The translations under genes and the position numbers were made by a program. A stretch of 64,000 nt of DNA from the NCBI RefSeq assembly GCF_014873535.1, contig NZ_JADBEF010000001.1, positions 930,001-994,000 on the forward strand, written 5' to 3'. The stretch comes from Nonomuraea africana. GTDB taxonomy: Bacteria > Actinomycetota > Actinomycetes > Streptosporangiales > Streptosporangiaceae. The notes under the pieces were generated by a model. The model was not told where the DNA came from. It ran no database searches and was given only the letters and a program-made list of their open reading frames with translations. Below are positions 18,040-25,860 of this stretch, one piece after another (positions within the stretch are counted from its first letter, which is position 1; the number at the start of each line of letters is the position of its first letter).

Positions 18040-18215
18040 CCATCTCACGTTCGCAGGGAGTGCCGTCTCGCGTCGGTGCCTGCGCTCATGGAGCGCGCCC
18101 CTCGTCGGCCCCGCGTGACGCCCTTGCCCACGGAGACCTGCGTCTCGCGTCAGCGCTCTGCTCTTGGGGAGCCTGCCATCCCGCGTCGGCGTGATGCTCA
18201 CGGAGAGTGCCGTTC
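18040..18215. repeat. Imperfect tandem repeats, about 35-40 bp units
   Basis: Five to six degenerate units begin with GGAG and contain GCCGTCTCGCGTCGG-like cores followed by TGCTCA. They fill the 303-base gap between the glycosidase and the WYL regulator. No convincing gene is seen here; upstream in-frame extensions of the WYL gene would run through this array. Confidence 0.6.
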
Positions 18216-18255
18216 GGGGAAGAGTCCTGTCACCCCGGAGGAGCGGCGGGGCGAA

Positions 18256-19011
18256 ATGTCGGTGGCGGCGCGTAGCGTGCCGGTTGTGAACCGTACCGAT
18301 CGGCTCTACGCGCTTGTCGAGGACCTGCGCGCGATCTCCCCCAGGTGCCGGTCAGCGCGCCAGCTCGCCGAACGCTTCGAAGTCAGCGTGCGCACGATCG
18401 AGCGCGACATCGCCGCGCTCCAGGAGTCGGGCGTGCCCATCTACGCCGAGCCCGGCCGCAGCGGCGGTTACGCGATCGACAAGAACCACTCCCTGCCTCC
18501 GCTCAACTTCACCCCCGCCGAGGCCGTCGCCATCGCGATCGCCCTCAGCAGGGCGGGCGACCAGCCGTTCGGCCGCCAGGCTCGCAGCGCGCTGCGCAAG
18601 GTCGTCGCCGCGATGCCGGGCTCGGAGGGGGAACTGGCCAGGGAGCTCGCCAGCCGCGTCCAGATGGTGGCCCCGGCCGAGACCGGCGACGAGATCCAGC
18701 CGCTCGGCCGCGCCGGCGTCTCCCGCGCGATCGAGGACGCCCTGCTGCGCCGCCGCGTCCTGCACCTCGAGTACGCCGACAGGAAAGGTGCCCTCACCTC
18801 GCGCGACGTCGAGCCGGGGGTGTTCCTGGGCGGGCGGGGCGGGTTCTGGTACCTCGTGGCTTGGTGCCGCCTGCGCGACGACGTCCGCGTCTTCAGGCTC
18901 GACCGCATCGCGGGGGCCTCGGTCAGCGACGAACGCTGTCCCGACCGACCCCTCGAGGGCTACGTGACGGAGGTCCCCGACATGATCGTCCACGGCACCG
19001 TTCTCGATTAG
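18256..19011 (+). CDS. HTH/WYL-domain transcriptional regulator (YafY-type)
   Basis: A protein of 251 residues from the ATG at 18256, or 241 from the GTG at 18286, which matches family starts (VNRTDRLYALVEDLR) better. The N-terminal winged helix (QLAERFEVSVRTIERDIAAL) is followed by a WYL domain (FWYLVAWCRLRDDVRVFRLDRI). WYL proteins sense nucleotides or other ligands and often regulate DNA-damage or defence genes. Here it precedes a VOC protein by 82 bases and may control it. Confidence 0.85.
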   Translation: MSVAARSVPVVNRTDRLYALVEDLRAISPRCRSARQLAERFEVSVRTIERDIAALQESGVPIYAEPGRSGGYAIDKNHSLPPLNFTPAEAVAIAIALSRAGDQPFGRQARSALRKVVAAMPGSEGELARELASRVQMVAPAETGDEIQPLGRAGVSRAIEDALLRRRVLHLEYADRKGALTSRDVEPGVFLGGRGGFWYLVAWCRLRDDVRVFRLDRIAGASVSDERCPDRPLEGYVTEVPDMIVHGTVLD

Positions 19012-19093
19012 TCGTTCGGAAACACCGACATAGGGTTGTCGCCCCCGCGATTTATCGTTGTCCTGTTCGAGAAACTTGACGTCTGGAGTTCTT

Positions 19094-19459
19094 GTGGTCA
19101 ACACCGTGTCGTGGTTCGAGGTCGCCACCGACGAGCCCGAAGGTGTGCAGCGCTTCTATGGCGACCTGTTCGGCTGGCACTTCGCCGAGGCGCAGGGCGT
19201 GTCCATGGACTACCGCTTCATCACCGAGACCGAGGGCGCCAAGCCCACAGGCGGCATCCTCGGCACCGAAGGCCGGCGACCCGGCCATGCCGTCTTCTTC
19301 GTGCACGTCGACGACGTGGAGACGGCGTGCGTCAGGGCGGAGGCGCTGGGCGGCAAGGTGCTGAGCAAGGTCATCGATGACACCGGCGGGGCCAGCTTCG
19401 CCTACCTGCACGACATCTCAGGCAACCTGTTCGGCGTCCACACCCCGCCGGCCGGCTGA
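19094..19459 (+). CDS. VOC-family (glyoxalase/bleomycin-resistance fold) protein
   Basis: A 121-residue protein with paired beta-alpha-beta-beta-beta modules. The start is the GTG at 19094 (VNTVSWFEVATDEPE); a longer reading frame adds an unlikely leader. VOC proteins include lyases, dioxygenases and drug-binding proteins; the substrate is not predictable. It resembles the group with PEGVQRFYGDLFGW at the N-terminus. It is probably co-regulated with the upstream WYL regulator. Confidence 0.85.
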   Translation: MVNTVSWFEVATDEPEGVQRFYGDLFGWHFAEAQGVSMDYRFITETEGAKPTGGILGTEGRRPGHAVFFVHVDDVETACVRAEALGGKVLSKVIDDTGGASFAYLHDISGNLFGVHTPPAG

Positions 19460-19549
19460 CCCGCGTCACCACTGTCCGCTGAAGGGCGTCGGGCCTTTCC
19501 CCTCGACGCCTCGTCAGGCGCCTTCCCCGCCGCGGACGTGACGCGTACC

Positions 19550-19572
19550 GACCGCCCCTCTTCGGGGCGGTC
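19550..19572 (+). terminator. Stem-loop downstream of the VOC gene
   Basis: A perfect 9-bp stem (19550-19558 with 19564-19572) around the loop TCTTC, about 90 bases after the VOC stop. A second, longer GC-rich hairpin follows at about 19577-19620. Confidence 0.55.
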
Positions 19573-19620
19573 CCCCTCCCTGGGCTCGCCGCCAACCGCC
19601 GAGCGGCGGCGCGCCCAGGG

Positions 19621-19892
19621 GCATCCCAAACGACACCGAGCAAGCTCGCAGGGCCGGGTGTTCGGTGTGCTCCGGCTCGCTTTGATGTCTCTCTTGCTTA
19701 CTTCAGCGTGCGCCCGCTGGCCCTTCCCGGCGTGCTCGGGTCTTCTCCGGCATGCTCCATCCCTGCCTGGAGTGCCGGGCCTCTTCGACGTGCTGCGGGT
19801 GCGCTCTGTCCCCTCCCTGCGTGCTCCAGCCGTTATTCCGGCGTGCCGTTGCGTTCTTCGGAGTTTCCCGGCGTTTCAGACTGAGGTCACGA
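19621..19892. other. Gene-free stretch with degenerate GTGCTC-rich repeats
   Basis: Between the second hairpin and the epimerase gene I see no gene. From about 19665 to 19860 the sequence repeats short C/T-rich units around CGGCGTGCTC or GCGTGCTCC, less regular than the other arrays in the window. Open frames here lack family-like composition. Confidence 0.4.
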
Positions 19893-20723
19893 TCACCGCT
19901 GACCGTCACCGAGAAATTGCCGCGCGCCGCGCAACGTGGTCTGAAGCCGCCGCTGGGTCATGGCGCAGTCCAAGCGCACGTCTATGGGGCCGGGCAACCT
20001 GGTGTCCGCCCGCCGGCCTGAAGGCAAATGGTCCGCGTCGAGGCCATCGCGGCGAGCGATAAGCAGCCCGAGCTCGTATCGGCTTACGGCATCGGCTCCG
20101 GCGACGTGGTGGATACCCCGATACTCGGATGCGGCAAGTTCCAGAAGCGCCGCAGCAAGATCGACTACATGCACGGGACACCGCACGTCATCGGTGAACA
20201 GCACTCCTCTCGCTCTGCCGGTCGCAAGTGAATGCACCAGGGCCTCGTGTGGGGAGTCACCGTCGCCAATGATCAAAGATGTCCGGGCTACCACCGCGGC
20301 CGGCACGATCGCGTTCACCGCTGTCTCGGCGGCGGCTTTGGCCGCACCATACGGGCTGATCGGGTCAGGGACGCACATCTCGTCATAGCGAATCGCGGCG
20401 CCGGAGAAGACGGCATCGCTGGACACATGGACGAGGCGTCCACCCGCCGTAGAGACAGCGAGAGCCACGTTCGCGGCGCCAATCGCCGTGGTAGCCCATT
20501 CCGTCTGCCGGAAGGCAGCGTTGATGACCGCCTCTGGCCGGAATGCGCCGATCAGCGCATCGACGTCCTCTCGTCGGCGCACATCGAGCGGCAACCACTC
20601 AACGCCAGCGGTCTTTCCCGATCGGGTCAGATACGTCGCAGCAACCTCGTGTCCTGCCAGCGAACACTGTCGAGCGAGCTCGCTGCCGAGAAAGCCGCTA
20701 CCGCCGACGATGAGGGTTCTCAT
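19893..20723 (-). CDS. NAD-dependent epimerase / RmlD-like sugar-nucleotide reductase
   Basis: A 276-residue extended short-chain dehydrogenase. The N-terminal Rossmann motif is GGSGFLG; the Ser of SSDAVFSG and the YGAAK of the Tyr-Lys pair are present. It resembles dTDP-4-dehydrorhamnose reductases, but no other deoxysugar gene is nearby, so a general NAD(P)-dependent reductase is as likely. It opens the accessory region, whose base composition looks less GC-rich than the flanks. Confidence 0.8.
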   Translation of the reverse strand: MRTLIVGGSGFLGSELARQCSLAGHEVAATYLTRSGKTAGVEWLPLDVRRREDVDALIGAFRPEAVINAAFRQTEWATTAIGAANVALAVSTAGGRLVHVSSDAVFSGAAIRYDEMCVPDPISPYGAAKAAAETAVNAIVPAAVVARTSLIIGDGDSPHEALVHSLATGRARGVLFTDDVRCPVHVVDLAAALLELAASEYRGIHHVAGADAVSRYELGLLIARRDGLDADHLPSGRRADTRLPGPIDVRLDCAMTQRRLQTTLRGARQFLGDGQR

Positions 20724-20806
20724 GGCCGGTCACCATAGTTGATCAGTCGCTCCGGAAACGGGGCTCTTGCCGCAGGTGGGCCGTGCTGGGCCCGGCGCGA
20801 ACCGCA

Positions 20807-20852
20807 TTGCCCCCAGTCCCAGTGCGTAAGCCCTCTGGTTCCTTGGGGGCAA
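20807..20852 (-). terminator. Stem-loop between DUF5997 and the epimerase gene
   Basis: A perfect 9-bp inverted repeat (TTGCCCCCA at 20807, complement at 20844) separated by 28 bases, downstream of the DUF5997 gene. The long loop makes the terminator call weak. Confidence 0.35.
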
Positions 20853-20919
20853 CGAGGACCTCTCGGCGGCTCATTCGTCGAGTTCGTCGCGGGCCGGAGA
20901 CGTTCAGAATCTCGGCTGT

Positions 20920-21291
20920 CTAGCGTTGCTTGAGGCGGAGTGCTTCTTTGCGGGTCTCGGCCTGGATGGACCGCTCGCGCTCCAGCCACGCTGGGTTCTC
21001 CGCCTTCAGCGCATCGATCTCAGCGGTGGTGAGCGGTCCGGTGATCCCGCCTCTGGCCAGGCCGGAAATGGAGATCCCGAGCTTCGCGGCGACGACCTGC
21101 TTGGGGTGCGGGCCGTTGCGGCGAAGGTCCGCGAGCCAGGCGGGTGGCGTCGACTGCAACGCGTTCAGCTCGTCCCTGGAGACGACACCCGCCTGGAACT
21201 CGGCGGGAGTGGCCGAGAGAAGCACACCCAGCTTCTTGGCCGCGGTCTCGGGCTTCATCGTCTGGATGGTCTTCGGTTTGGGCGAGGTCAT
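20920..21291 (-). CDS. DUF5997 family protein
   Basis: A 123-residue basic protein recognised as DUF5997. The start is the ATG at 21291 (MTSPKPKTIQTMKPETAAKKLG); an upstream extension to 21420 overlaps the divergent neighbour and lacks family character. The protein is Lys/Ala-rich with short repeated helices (PPAWLADLRRNG, NPAWLERE) suggesting DNA-associated helices. It is divergent from a LysR ligand-domain protein, an association I recall from other actinomycetes. Function unknown. Confidence 0.75.
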   Translation of the reverse strand: MTSPKPKTIQTMKPETAAKKLGVLLSATPAEFQAGVVSRDELNALQSTPPAWLADLRRNGPHPKQVVAAKLGISISGLARGGITGPLTTAEIDALKAENPAWLERERSIQAETRKEALRLKQR

Positions 21292-21346
21292 GGCGTCGAG
21301 AGTAGCCAGTCGGAACGGGTTCCTCTGACATCGGTACCCTGAGGAA

Positions 21347-22075
21347 GTGACTGATGGGGAGACCGGCAGGATGTTCCGGCTGGCGTACGTGCCCGGGGTG
21401 ACACCCGCGAAATGGGTCAACGTCTGGACCGAGAGGATGCCCAGCGTGCCGATTACCCTGGTCGCGGTTCCCGCCGCCGAGGTGGTCGGACTCCTGCGGG
21501 ATGGCGGCGCCGACGCCGGATTCGTCAGGCTGCCGGTCGACCGGGACGGGCTCAGCGTGATTCCTCTCTACGTGGAGACCACGGTGGTCGTGGTGCCCAA
21601 GGACCACGCGGTGGCCGCCGCCGACGAGGTGGCCATCGCGGACCTGACCGACGACGAGGTGTTCCATCCTCTGGACGACACCATCGAGTGGACGGTCCGG
21701 CCCGGGCTGCCCGCGTTCACCCGCCCGGCCACAACGGCGGACGCGGTCGAGCTGGTAGCGGCCGGCGCTGGGCTTCTCCTGGTTCCGCAGTCGCTGGCAC
21801 GCCTTCACCACCGCAGGGATCTCACTTACCGGCCGGTGCCGGACGCGCCGCAGTCTCAGGTCGCGCTGGCCTGGCCCACGGACGCGACCACTGACCTGGT
21901 GGAAGATTTCATCGGCATCGTCCGCGGCCGGACAGTGAACAGCTCGCGGGGTCGTACCCCCGCCTCCACTGCGGAGAAACCGGCACAGCGGCAGGCACAA
22001 AAACCCGCGCAGAATGGCTCCGGCCGCCGGGCCGTGCCGGCCAGCCGTAAAAGGAAGGGCTACCGGCCCCGGTGA
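21347..22075 (+). CDS. LysR-type substrate-binding domain protein lacking the HTH
   Basis: A protein of up to 242 residues resembling only the effector-binding domain of LysR regulators (FRLAYVPGVTPAKW at the start, two alpha/beta lobes with VVPKDHAV and GAGLLLVPQS). The usual 60-residue N-terminal DNA-binding domain is absent, and upstream sequence does not encode it. The C-terminal 40 residues are Lys/Arg/Ala-rich and may bind nucleic acid. The start may be GTG 21347 or ATG 21371. It is divergent from DUF5997. Confidence 0.75.
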   Translation: MTDGETGRMFRLAYVPGVTPAKWVNVWTERMPSVPITLVAVPAAEVVGLLRDGGADAGFVRLPVDRDGLSVIPLYVETTVVVVPKDHAVAAADEVAIADLTDDEVFHPLDDTIEWTVRPGLPAFTRPATTADAVELVAAGAGLLLVPQSLARLHHRRDLTYRPVPDAPQSQVALAWPTDATTDLVEDFIGIVRGRTVNSSRGRTPASTAEKPAQRQAQKPAQNGSGRRAVPASRKRKGYRPR

Positions 22076-22396
22076 CCTGCAGCCCCGAGCCTCCGGTTCG
22101 GACCCGGCAATGAATGTGGCCGACCCGGCTTCAGTTGAACCACCTTGAGGGACCCGAGACCCGAGATTTCTCCGCCCCACGCCCAGATCAAACTGGACGT
22201 GGCGTAAGGGAAGATCGGGCTCCATCTCAGCTCACCGACTTCCGGCCTGGTCGACGCGATCATCCCGGAGCTGAGTTCCCCGCCGGAGGCATGTTCTGAC
22301 CTGCCACCTTCTTATGAGGTACCTACAGAACGGCCTCTGTCCGCGGCGACTCGCCTCGCGGCTCCTCCTGATTCGGGCGAGATCTGGTGATCTTCG
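22076..22396. other. Gene-free stretch
   Basis: No supported gene, hairpin or repeat is seen. A minus-strand open frame at 22060-22263 has no recognisable family and overlaps the preceding gene end. It may hold degraded sequence. Confidence 0.4.
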
Positions 22397-22453
22397 GTGC
22401 AGAGATCCGGCATCATGTCCCGGTGTCAGCAGTTTGGACTATTGGAGGCGGCC

Positions 22454-23167
22454 GTGGAGGGTCTCACCTCGTACGAACGATTGCACTTGGATTCCCTTGA
22501 GGAGATTCGACGGAGCCCGCACTTCGAGGTCTTCAGCGCAGGGGTGGACGAATGGCTACGCCCGGCGATCGGTAATGATCTGGGAGAGTACCGCCCCGAG
22601 TGGGAGAACGTGTCCATGGCTGGAGGGCTGGTGTCTCACCAGCTACGGTTCTCGGAGTTCTTCATCGCGTGGCAGACGACCGGGCCGCTTCCCCGCGTCC
22701 ACGGCGAGATCGATGTGTTTCCGCTGTTGGACGTGGTCGAGCAGGGCGATGTGCCCATGGGCTACCCGACCACAGAGTTCCAACGCCGCTTTCTTTCTCA
22801 GTTACGGTGCATTGCGGCCTCCCGGGGCACAGGGAGCGGCCACCTGACCCACTTGCGCGTGCAGCCAGATGCCGGCCCGGTCGAAATCTGGTTCGACGAC
22901 CAGCATGCCGACACTGGGCCGTACCCCAGCCACCCGTACCCCGTTACCTACACCAAGCTCGATCTCACCTACGGTGAGTACATGGACGCCTTGCTCGCCA
23001 CCAGAGGAGCTCGCGGCTGGGAGTTCCTATTCGCTGACATTGAGCTGGGGAGACCCGGCTTCCATGACATCGTGACGAATCTGCGCAACATGCTTGAGGT
23101 CTTCCCCCGACTGTTTCCTGGTTGCGATTACACCCCGTTCCAGGAGCGTTTGGCAGCGCGGCTTTAG
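22454..23167 (+). CDS. Hypothetical protein, accessory region
   Basis: A 237-residue soluble acidic protein of no family I recognise. I chose the GTG at 22454 because a GGAGG ribosome site precedes it; the frame stays open upstream to 22397. It is rich in aromatic residues, with FVFxAW-like segments and a C-terminal VFPRLFPGCDYTPFQERL. No signal peptide or membrane span. Its codon use is less GC-biased than that of the core genes, fitting acquired DNA. It lies just before the interrupted mobile elements. Confidence 0.6.
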   Translation: MEGLTSYERLHLDSLEEIRRSPHFEVFSAGVDEWLRPAIGNDLGEYRPEWENVSMAGGLVSHQLRFSEFFIAWQTTGPLPRVHGEIDVFPLLDVVEQGDVPMGYPTTEFQRRFLSQLRCIAASRGTGSGHLTHLRVQPDAGPVEIWFDDQHADTGPYPSHPYPVTYTKLDLTYGEYMDALLATRGARGWEFLFADIELGRPGFHDIVTNLRNMLEVFPRLFPGCDYTPFQERLAARL

Positions 23168-23210
23168 CAGTACCTCGGACGGGTGTCTGTCTTTGTGTGC
23201 CCTCTCTGCA

Positions 23211-23345
23211 GTAGGCGTCAACGACCACTTGTTCGACCTGCTCTGGAGTCCCGCGCCGTGGCGCGAACAGATCAATGTCCTCTGAGGGGCGAGCACCCAT
23301 GCCATGTAGCTGCACCGCGTGACCGCCACCGAGGACGAATCCATG
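23211..23345 (-). pseudogene. Remnant of an AbiEii/AbiGii-type nucleotidyltransferase
   Basis: On the minus strand about 45 codons read FVLGGGHAVQLHGMG-ARPSEDIDLF and continue to VEQVVVDAY, matching the start of the nucleotidyltransferase fold (GG then DxD-type DIDLF) of AbiEii toxins. The frame has no start: it is cut on its 5' side by the left end of the IS3-family element, and after VVDAY it degenerates. The rest of the gene is missing. It is non-functional. Confidence 0.65.
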
Positions 23346-23416
23346 ACGGTGGGGTGCCCCCCAGATTCCGGACAGTCGGCTACATAAGCTGACGGAAGTC
23401 TGGAAGAGGTAGGTAC

Positions 23417-23682
23417 GTGAGGAGGCGTCGCAGGCAGTTCTCGCCGGAGTTCAAGGAAGAAGCCATCCGCATGGTGCTGGAGGGCGAGCGGACGGTCGCG
23501 TCGGTGGCGCGCGAGTTCGACATCAACGCCAGCACCCTGGGCAGCTGGGTGAACCGGCATCGGATCGTGCACGCTCAGGACGAGCAGCAGCCGGTCTCCG
23601 GGCCGGAGCGGGCCCGGATCCGGGAGCTGGAGCGGGAGAACGCCGAGCTGCGGGAGAAGCTGGCGTTCTTGAAAAAAGCAGC
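23417..23682 (+). pseudogene. IS3-family orfA (HTH subunit), cut by IS30 insertion
   Basis: About 88 codons of a typical IS3 OrfA: a helix-turn-helix (FSPEFKEEAIRMVLEGE, then VAREFDINASTLGSWV) and a leucine-zipper-like region (LERENAELREKLAFLKKAA). The expected next residues AFFA appear only after the IS30 copy, at 24906. Removing the insertion restores the reading frame exactly. The GTG start has a nearby AGGTAGG site. Confidence 0.8.
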
Positions 23683-23683
23683 G

Positions 23684-23707
23684 GTGCACTCAACCCATCA
23701 GCGCAAC
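23684..23707. repeat. Left terminal inverted repeat of IS30 element
   Basis: Begins GTGCACTCAACCCATCAG; matches the complement of 24882-24905 at 23 of 24 positions (the one mismatch is C against T). Confidence 0.9.
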
Positions 23708-24849
23708 AGTGCGGCGAGTCTATCGCCGGGGGTGTCGAACTCGAGGGTCTTGCGGGGCCGGGTGTTCAGCTTGTGGGCGATCCGGTCGAGGTCGTCTTGG
23801 GTGAGATCGGCCATGCTGGTGCCCTTGGGCAGATACTGACGCAGCAGCCGGTTGGTGTTCTCATTCGTGCCTCGCTGCCAGGGACTGCGTGGGTCGGCGA
23901 AGTAGACCTGCAGCCCCGTCGTCGCGGCGAGTTCCTTATGTCCGGCTAACTCCATCCCGCGATCCCATGTCAACGTCTTGCGGACCTGCTCGGGTAGCCG
24001 GGTCATCGTCGCGGCCAGGCCTTTGGTGACGGTGTGCATGTCGCGGCCGTCGAGCTGGACCAGGACGGTGAAGCGGGTCGTGCGTTCCACCAGCGTCGCG
24101 ATCTGGGTCAGGCCCCGGCCCAGCAGCAGATCGCCCTCCCAATGCCCAGGGATCGCACGGTCGTCAACTTCCGGTGGCCGCTGACTGATCGGGATGGCGT
24201 CCTTGATCTGGGAGCGCCATTGTCCGGTGATGGTGTTGTGGATGTTTCGGCGGGTGGGCCGGCCCGAGCGCAGGTGCTTGGTCAGTTCCTTGGCCAGCAC
24301 GCCACGGGCCTGGATGAACAGCGACTTATAGATCGTCTCGTGGCTCACCCGCATCCCCGATCCCGGCCGGTAGGTCTTTGCCAGATACCCGGCGATCTGC
24401 TCGGGTGACCAGTCTTGGGCCAGTTTCTCGGCGACGAGTTGCCGTAACGCCGGATTGTGGGCCAGGAGGCATGGCTTGGGACGCCGGGCCCGATCCCAGG
24501 AGCGGTCTTCGGCGTCGATGGCCCGATAGCGGGCGATGCCCTTGTTGCGGGCGATCTCCCGGCTGACCGTCGAGGCCGGCCGTCCCAGGCTGCGAGCGAT
24601 CGAACGCATCGACTCGCCTCGCGCCAGGCCGCGGGAGATCTCCTCACGCTCGGCGAAGCTCAGGGTTCCAGGCCGCTTGCGCCGCACTGGCGGAACGTAA
24701 CCGCCGTTGGATTTGAGGACCGTGAACACTGAGCCCGGCGGCTTGTCCAGTGCTCTGGCGATCTGGCTGATCGACTCGCCGGCCTTCCACCGGTCCCACA
24801 GCTCCCGCTTTTGAGCATCCGACATGCCCGGACGGCCCATCATTGCCAC
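23698..24849 (-). CDS. IS30-family transposase
   Basis: A 383-residue transposase. N-terminal helix-turn-helix motifs (residues about 20-110, including REEISRGLARGESMRSIAR) bind the ends; the DDE core shows Asp in GHWEGDLLLG, Asp in TWDRGMEL and Glu in NENTNRLLRQYLPKG. Length is normal for IS30 transposases, and no frameshift or stop is seen, so it should be functional. It lies antisense to the interrupted IS3 orfs. Confidence 0.95.
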   Translation of the reverse strand: MAMMGRPGMSDAQKRELWDRWKAGESISQIARALDKPPGSVFTVLKSNGGYVPPVRRKRPGTLSFAEREEISRGLARGESMRSIARSLGRPASTVSREIARNKGIARYRAIDAEDRSWDRARRPKPCLLAHNPALRQLVAEKLAQDWSPEQIAGYLAKTYRPGSGMRVSHETIYKSLFIQARGVLAKELTKHLRSGRPTRRNIHNTITGQWRSQIKDAIPISQRPPEVDDRAIPGHWEGDLLLGRGLTQIATLVERTTRFTVLVQLDGRDMHTVTKGLAATMTRLPEQVRKTLTWDRGMELAGHKELAATTGLQVYFADPRSPWQRGTNENTNRLLRQYLPKGTSMADLTQDDLDRIAHKLNTRPRKTLEFDTPGDRLAALLR

Positions 24850-24881
24850 GCAACACCTCCGCGATCATCATCCCGAATGGT

Positions 24882-24905
24882 GTTGCACTGATGGGTTGAG
24901 TGCAC
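24882..24905. repeat. Right terminal inverted repeat of IS30 element
   Basis: Ends in TGGGTTGAGTGCAC and is the complement of the left repeat with a single mismatch. Confidence 0.9.
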
Positions 24906-25158
24906 AGCCGCCTTCTTCGCGGCCGACAGTCGATGACGCTCGCCAAGTACGAGCTGATCGACGCGGAGAAGGCGCATCACCCGATCGCGCGGATGTGTGC
25001 CTGGCTGGGCGTGTCCCGCTCGGGCTACTACGAGTGGCGCGAGCGGCCGGCCTCGGCCACCGCGCAACGCCGGACGCTGCTGGCCGCTCTGGTTGCCGAG
25101 GTCTTCGCCGGCTCGCACGAGACCTACGGCTACCGGCGTGTGCACGCCGCTCTGAAAT
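24906..25158 (+). pseudogene. IS3-family orfB 5' fragment
   Basis: Continues the IS3 element after the IS30 copy. After the AFFAADS end of OrfA it encodes about 75 residues of OrfB (IARMCAWLGVSRSGYYEWRER and SHETYGYRRVHAAL), the region before the DDE catalytic core. The match ends near 25155-25158, where vapC sequence begins on the other strand. The catalytic core is missing. Confidence 0.8.
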
Positions 25159-25515
25159 GCCGTTGGTCGACAGTGGCGACCTCGCCCAGCCCGAGACGCT
25201 CGGCGATCGCGATGACGGCGGCGTCCACCAGGCCGAGAGGAAGATCTATATACCTTTCGACAAGTTCCGCCATGCGGGGAAGGTCCTCGTCCTCCAGTTC
25301 GGCGACGTGGAACCCGTTGCCTCCGAAGGACTTCAGGAAGGTCACCTCGGCCTGCGGGCCGACACGCGATTCCAGCAGATATCCGACCTCTCCCATCACG
25401 GGAGAGGGCACGAGCAGCGGTCCCTCTGCCTGACGGAGCAGCTTCAGGCAGGTGTGGTGGTGCTCGTCCTTGACGTTGCCCGCACGAGCAATACGCCCGG
25501 GTCGCACAAGAGCAC
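25155..25515 (-). pseudogene. Broken VapC-type PIN toxin
   Basis: A PIN-domain ribonuclease gene damaged at both ends. The GTG start at 25515 lies two bases after the antitoxin stop and encodes VLLCDPGVLL, with the first PIN aspartate. Near 25475 the frame shifts, as if one base were lost, before NVKDEHHHTC. The remainder reads well through GLVDAAVIAIAERLG and VATVDQRHF, with the late PIN aspartates, then runs into IS3 sequence. No active toxin is expected. Confidence 0.7.
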
Positions 25516-25516
25516 G

Positions 25517-25720
25517 TCAGCGGCCCATCTCCGAACGCAGGATCTCCTCGTGCCGCTCGGCCAGATCCGGCTCGGCCTCGAACGACGCGAAGAACGGCAG
25601 ATCGCGCTCTGCCGGGGCGGGCTCGTCCAACCGCCCGCGAATCAGTTCCAGAGCGGGCCGTAGCTCCGACTCCGGCAACTGATCAACCAGGTGATGCAGT
25701 TCGTCCCGCGTGACGCTCAT
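25517..25720 (-). CDS. VapB-type antitoxin (orphaned)
   Basis: A 67-residue acidic small protein directly upstream of the PIN-toxin remnant, in the usual antitoxin position. It is helical with a conserved-looking ELHHLVDQLPESELRPALELI segment followed by FFASFEAEPDLAERHEEIL, the toxin-binding part. Antitoxins with this plan often lack an obvious DNA-binding domain. With its toxin destroyed it may persist as a relic. Confidence 0.6.
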   Translation of the reverse strand: MSVTRDELHHLVDQLPESELRPALELIRGRLDEPAPAERDLPFFASFEAEPDLAERHEEILRSEMGR

Positions 25721-25860
25721 GCAGTCAAGTCTAGGTCTCAGGGCACGCGCGGGAAGTAGCGCCAGGCGAAGTCAGCAATAAGAGAAGACACCCCGAGGCT
25801 GGCGAAGACAGCTGGGATGAAGCACTCTGACACGCGCAAGCCGCTCCTGCAGCCGATCCA

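Larger units (their letters stand above)
23684..24905 (-). mobile_element. IS30-family insertion sequence, complete
   Basis: A 1,222-base element with near-perfect 24-base terminal inverted repeats and one full transposase gene on the minus strand. The flanking AGC (23680-23682 and 24906-24908) looks like a 3-base target duplication; one extra G at 23683 leaves the left boundary uncertain by one base. It appears intact and possibly active. Confidence 0.85.
23346..25158 (+). mobile_element. IS3-family element, interrupted by IS30 and 3'-truncated
   Basis: The left end is near 23346-23352 (GGGGTGCCCCCCAGATTCCG, typical of IS3-family ends) with orfA following. An IS30-family element is inserted within the end of orfA. 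orfB resumes at 24906 but stops matching near 25158, where it abuts vapC. The right end is absent, so this copy cannot transpose on its own. Confidence 0.75.

Noticed and set aside
19538..20062. 174-codon plus-strand open frame
   Set aside because: It crosses two hairpins, a repeat-rich region and the end of the epimerase gene; no family-like composition.
25130..25507. An intact 125-residue PIN protein starting MRPGRIARAG
   Set aside because: The first ten residues are out-of-frame sequence; the real start (VLLCDPGVLL) lies in another frame and the end is IS3 DNA.
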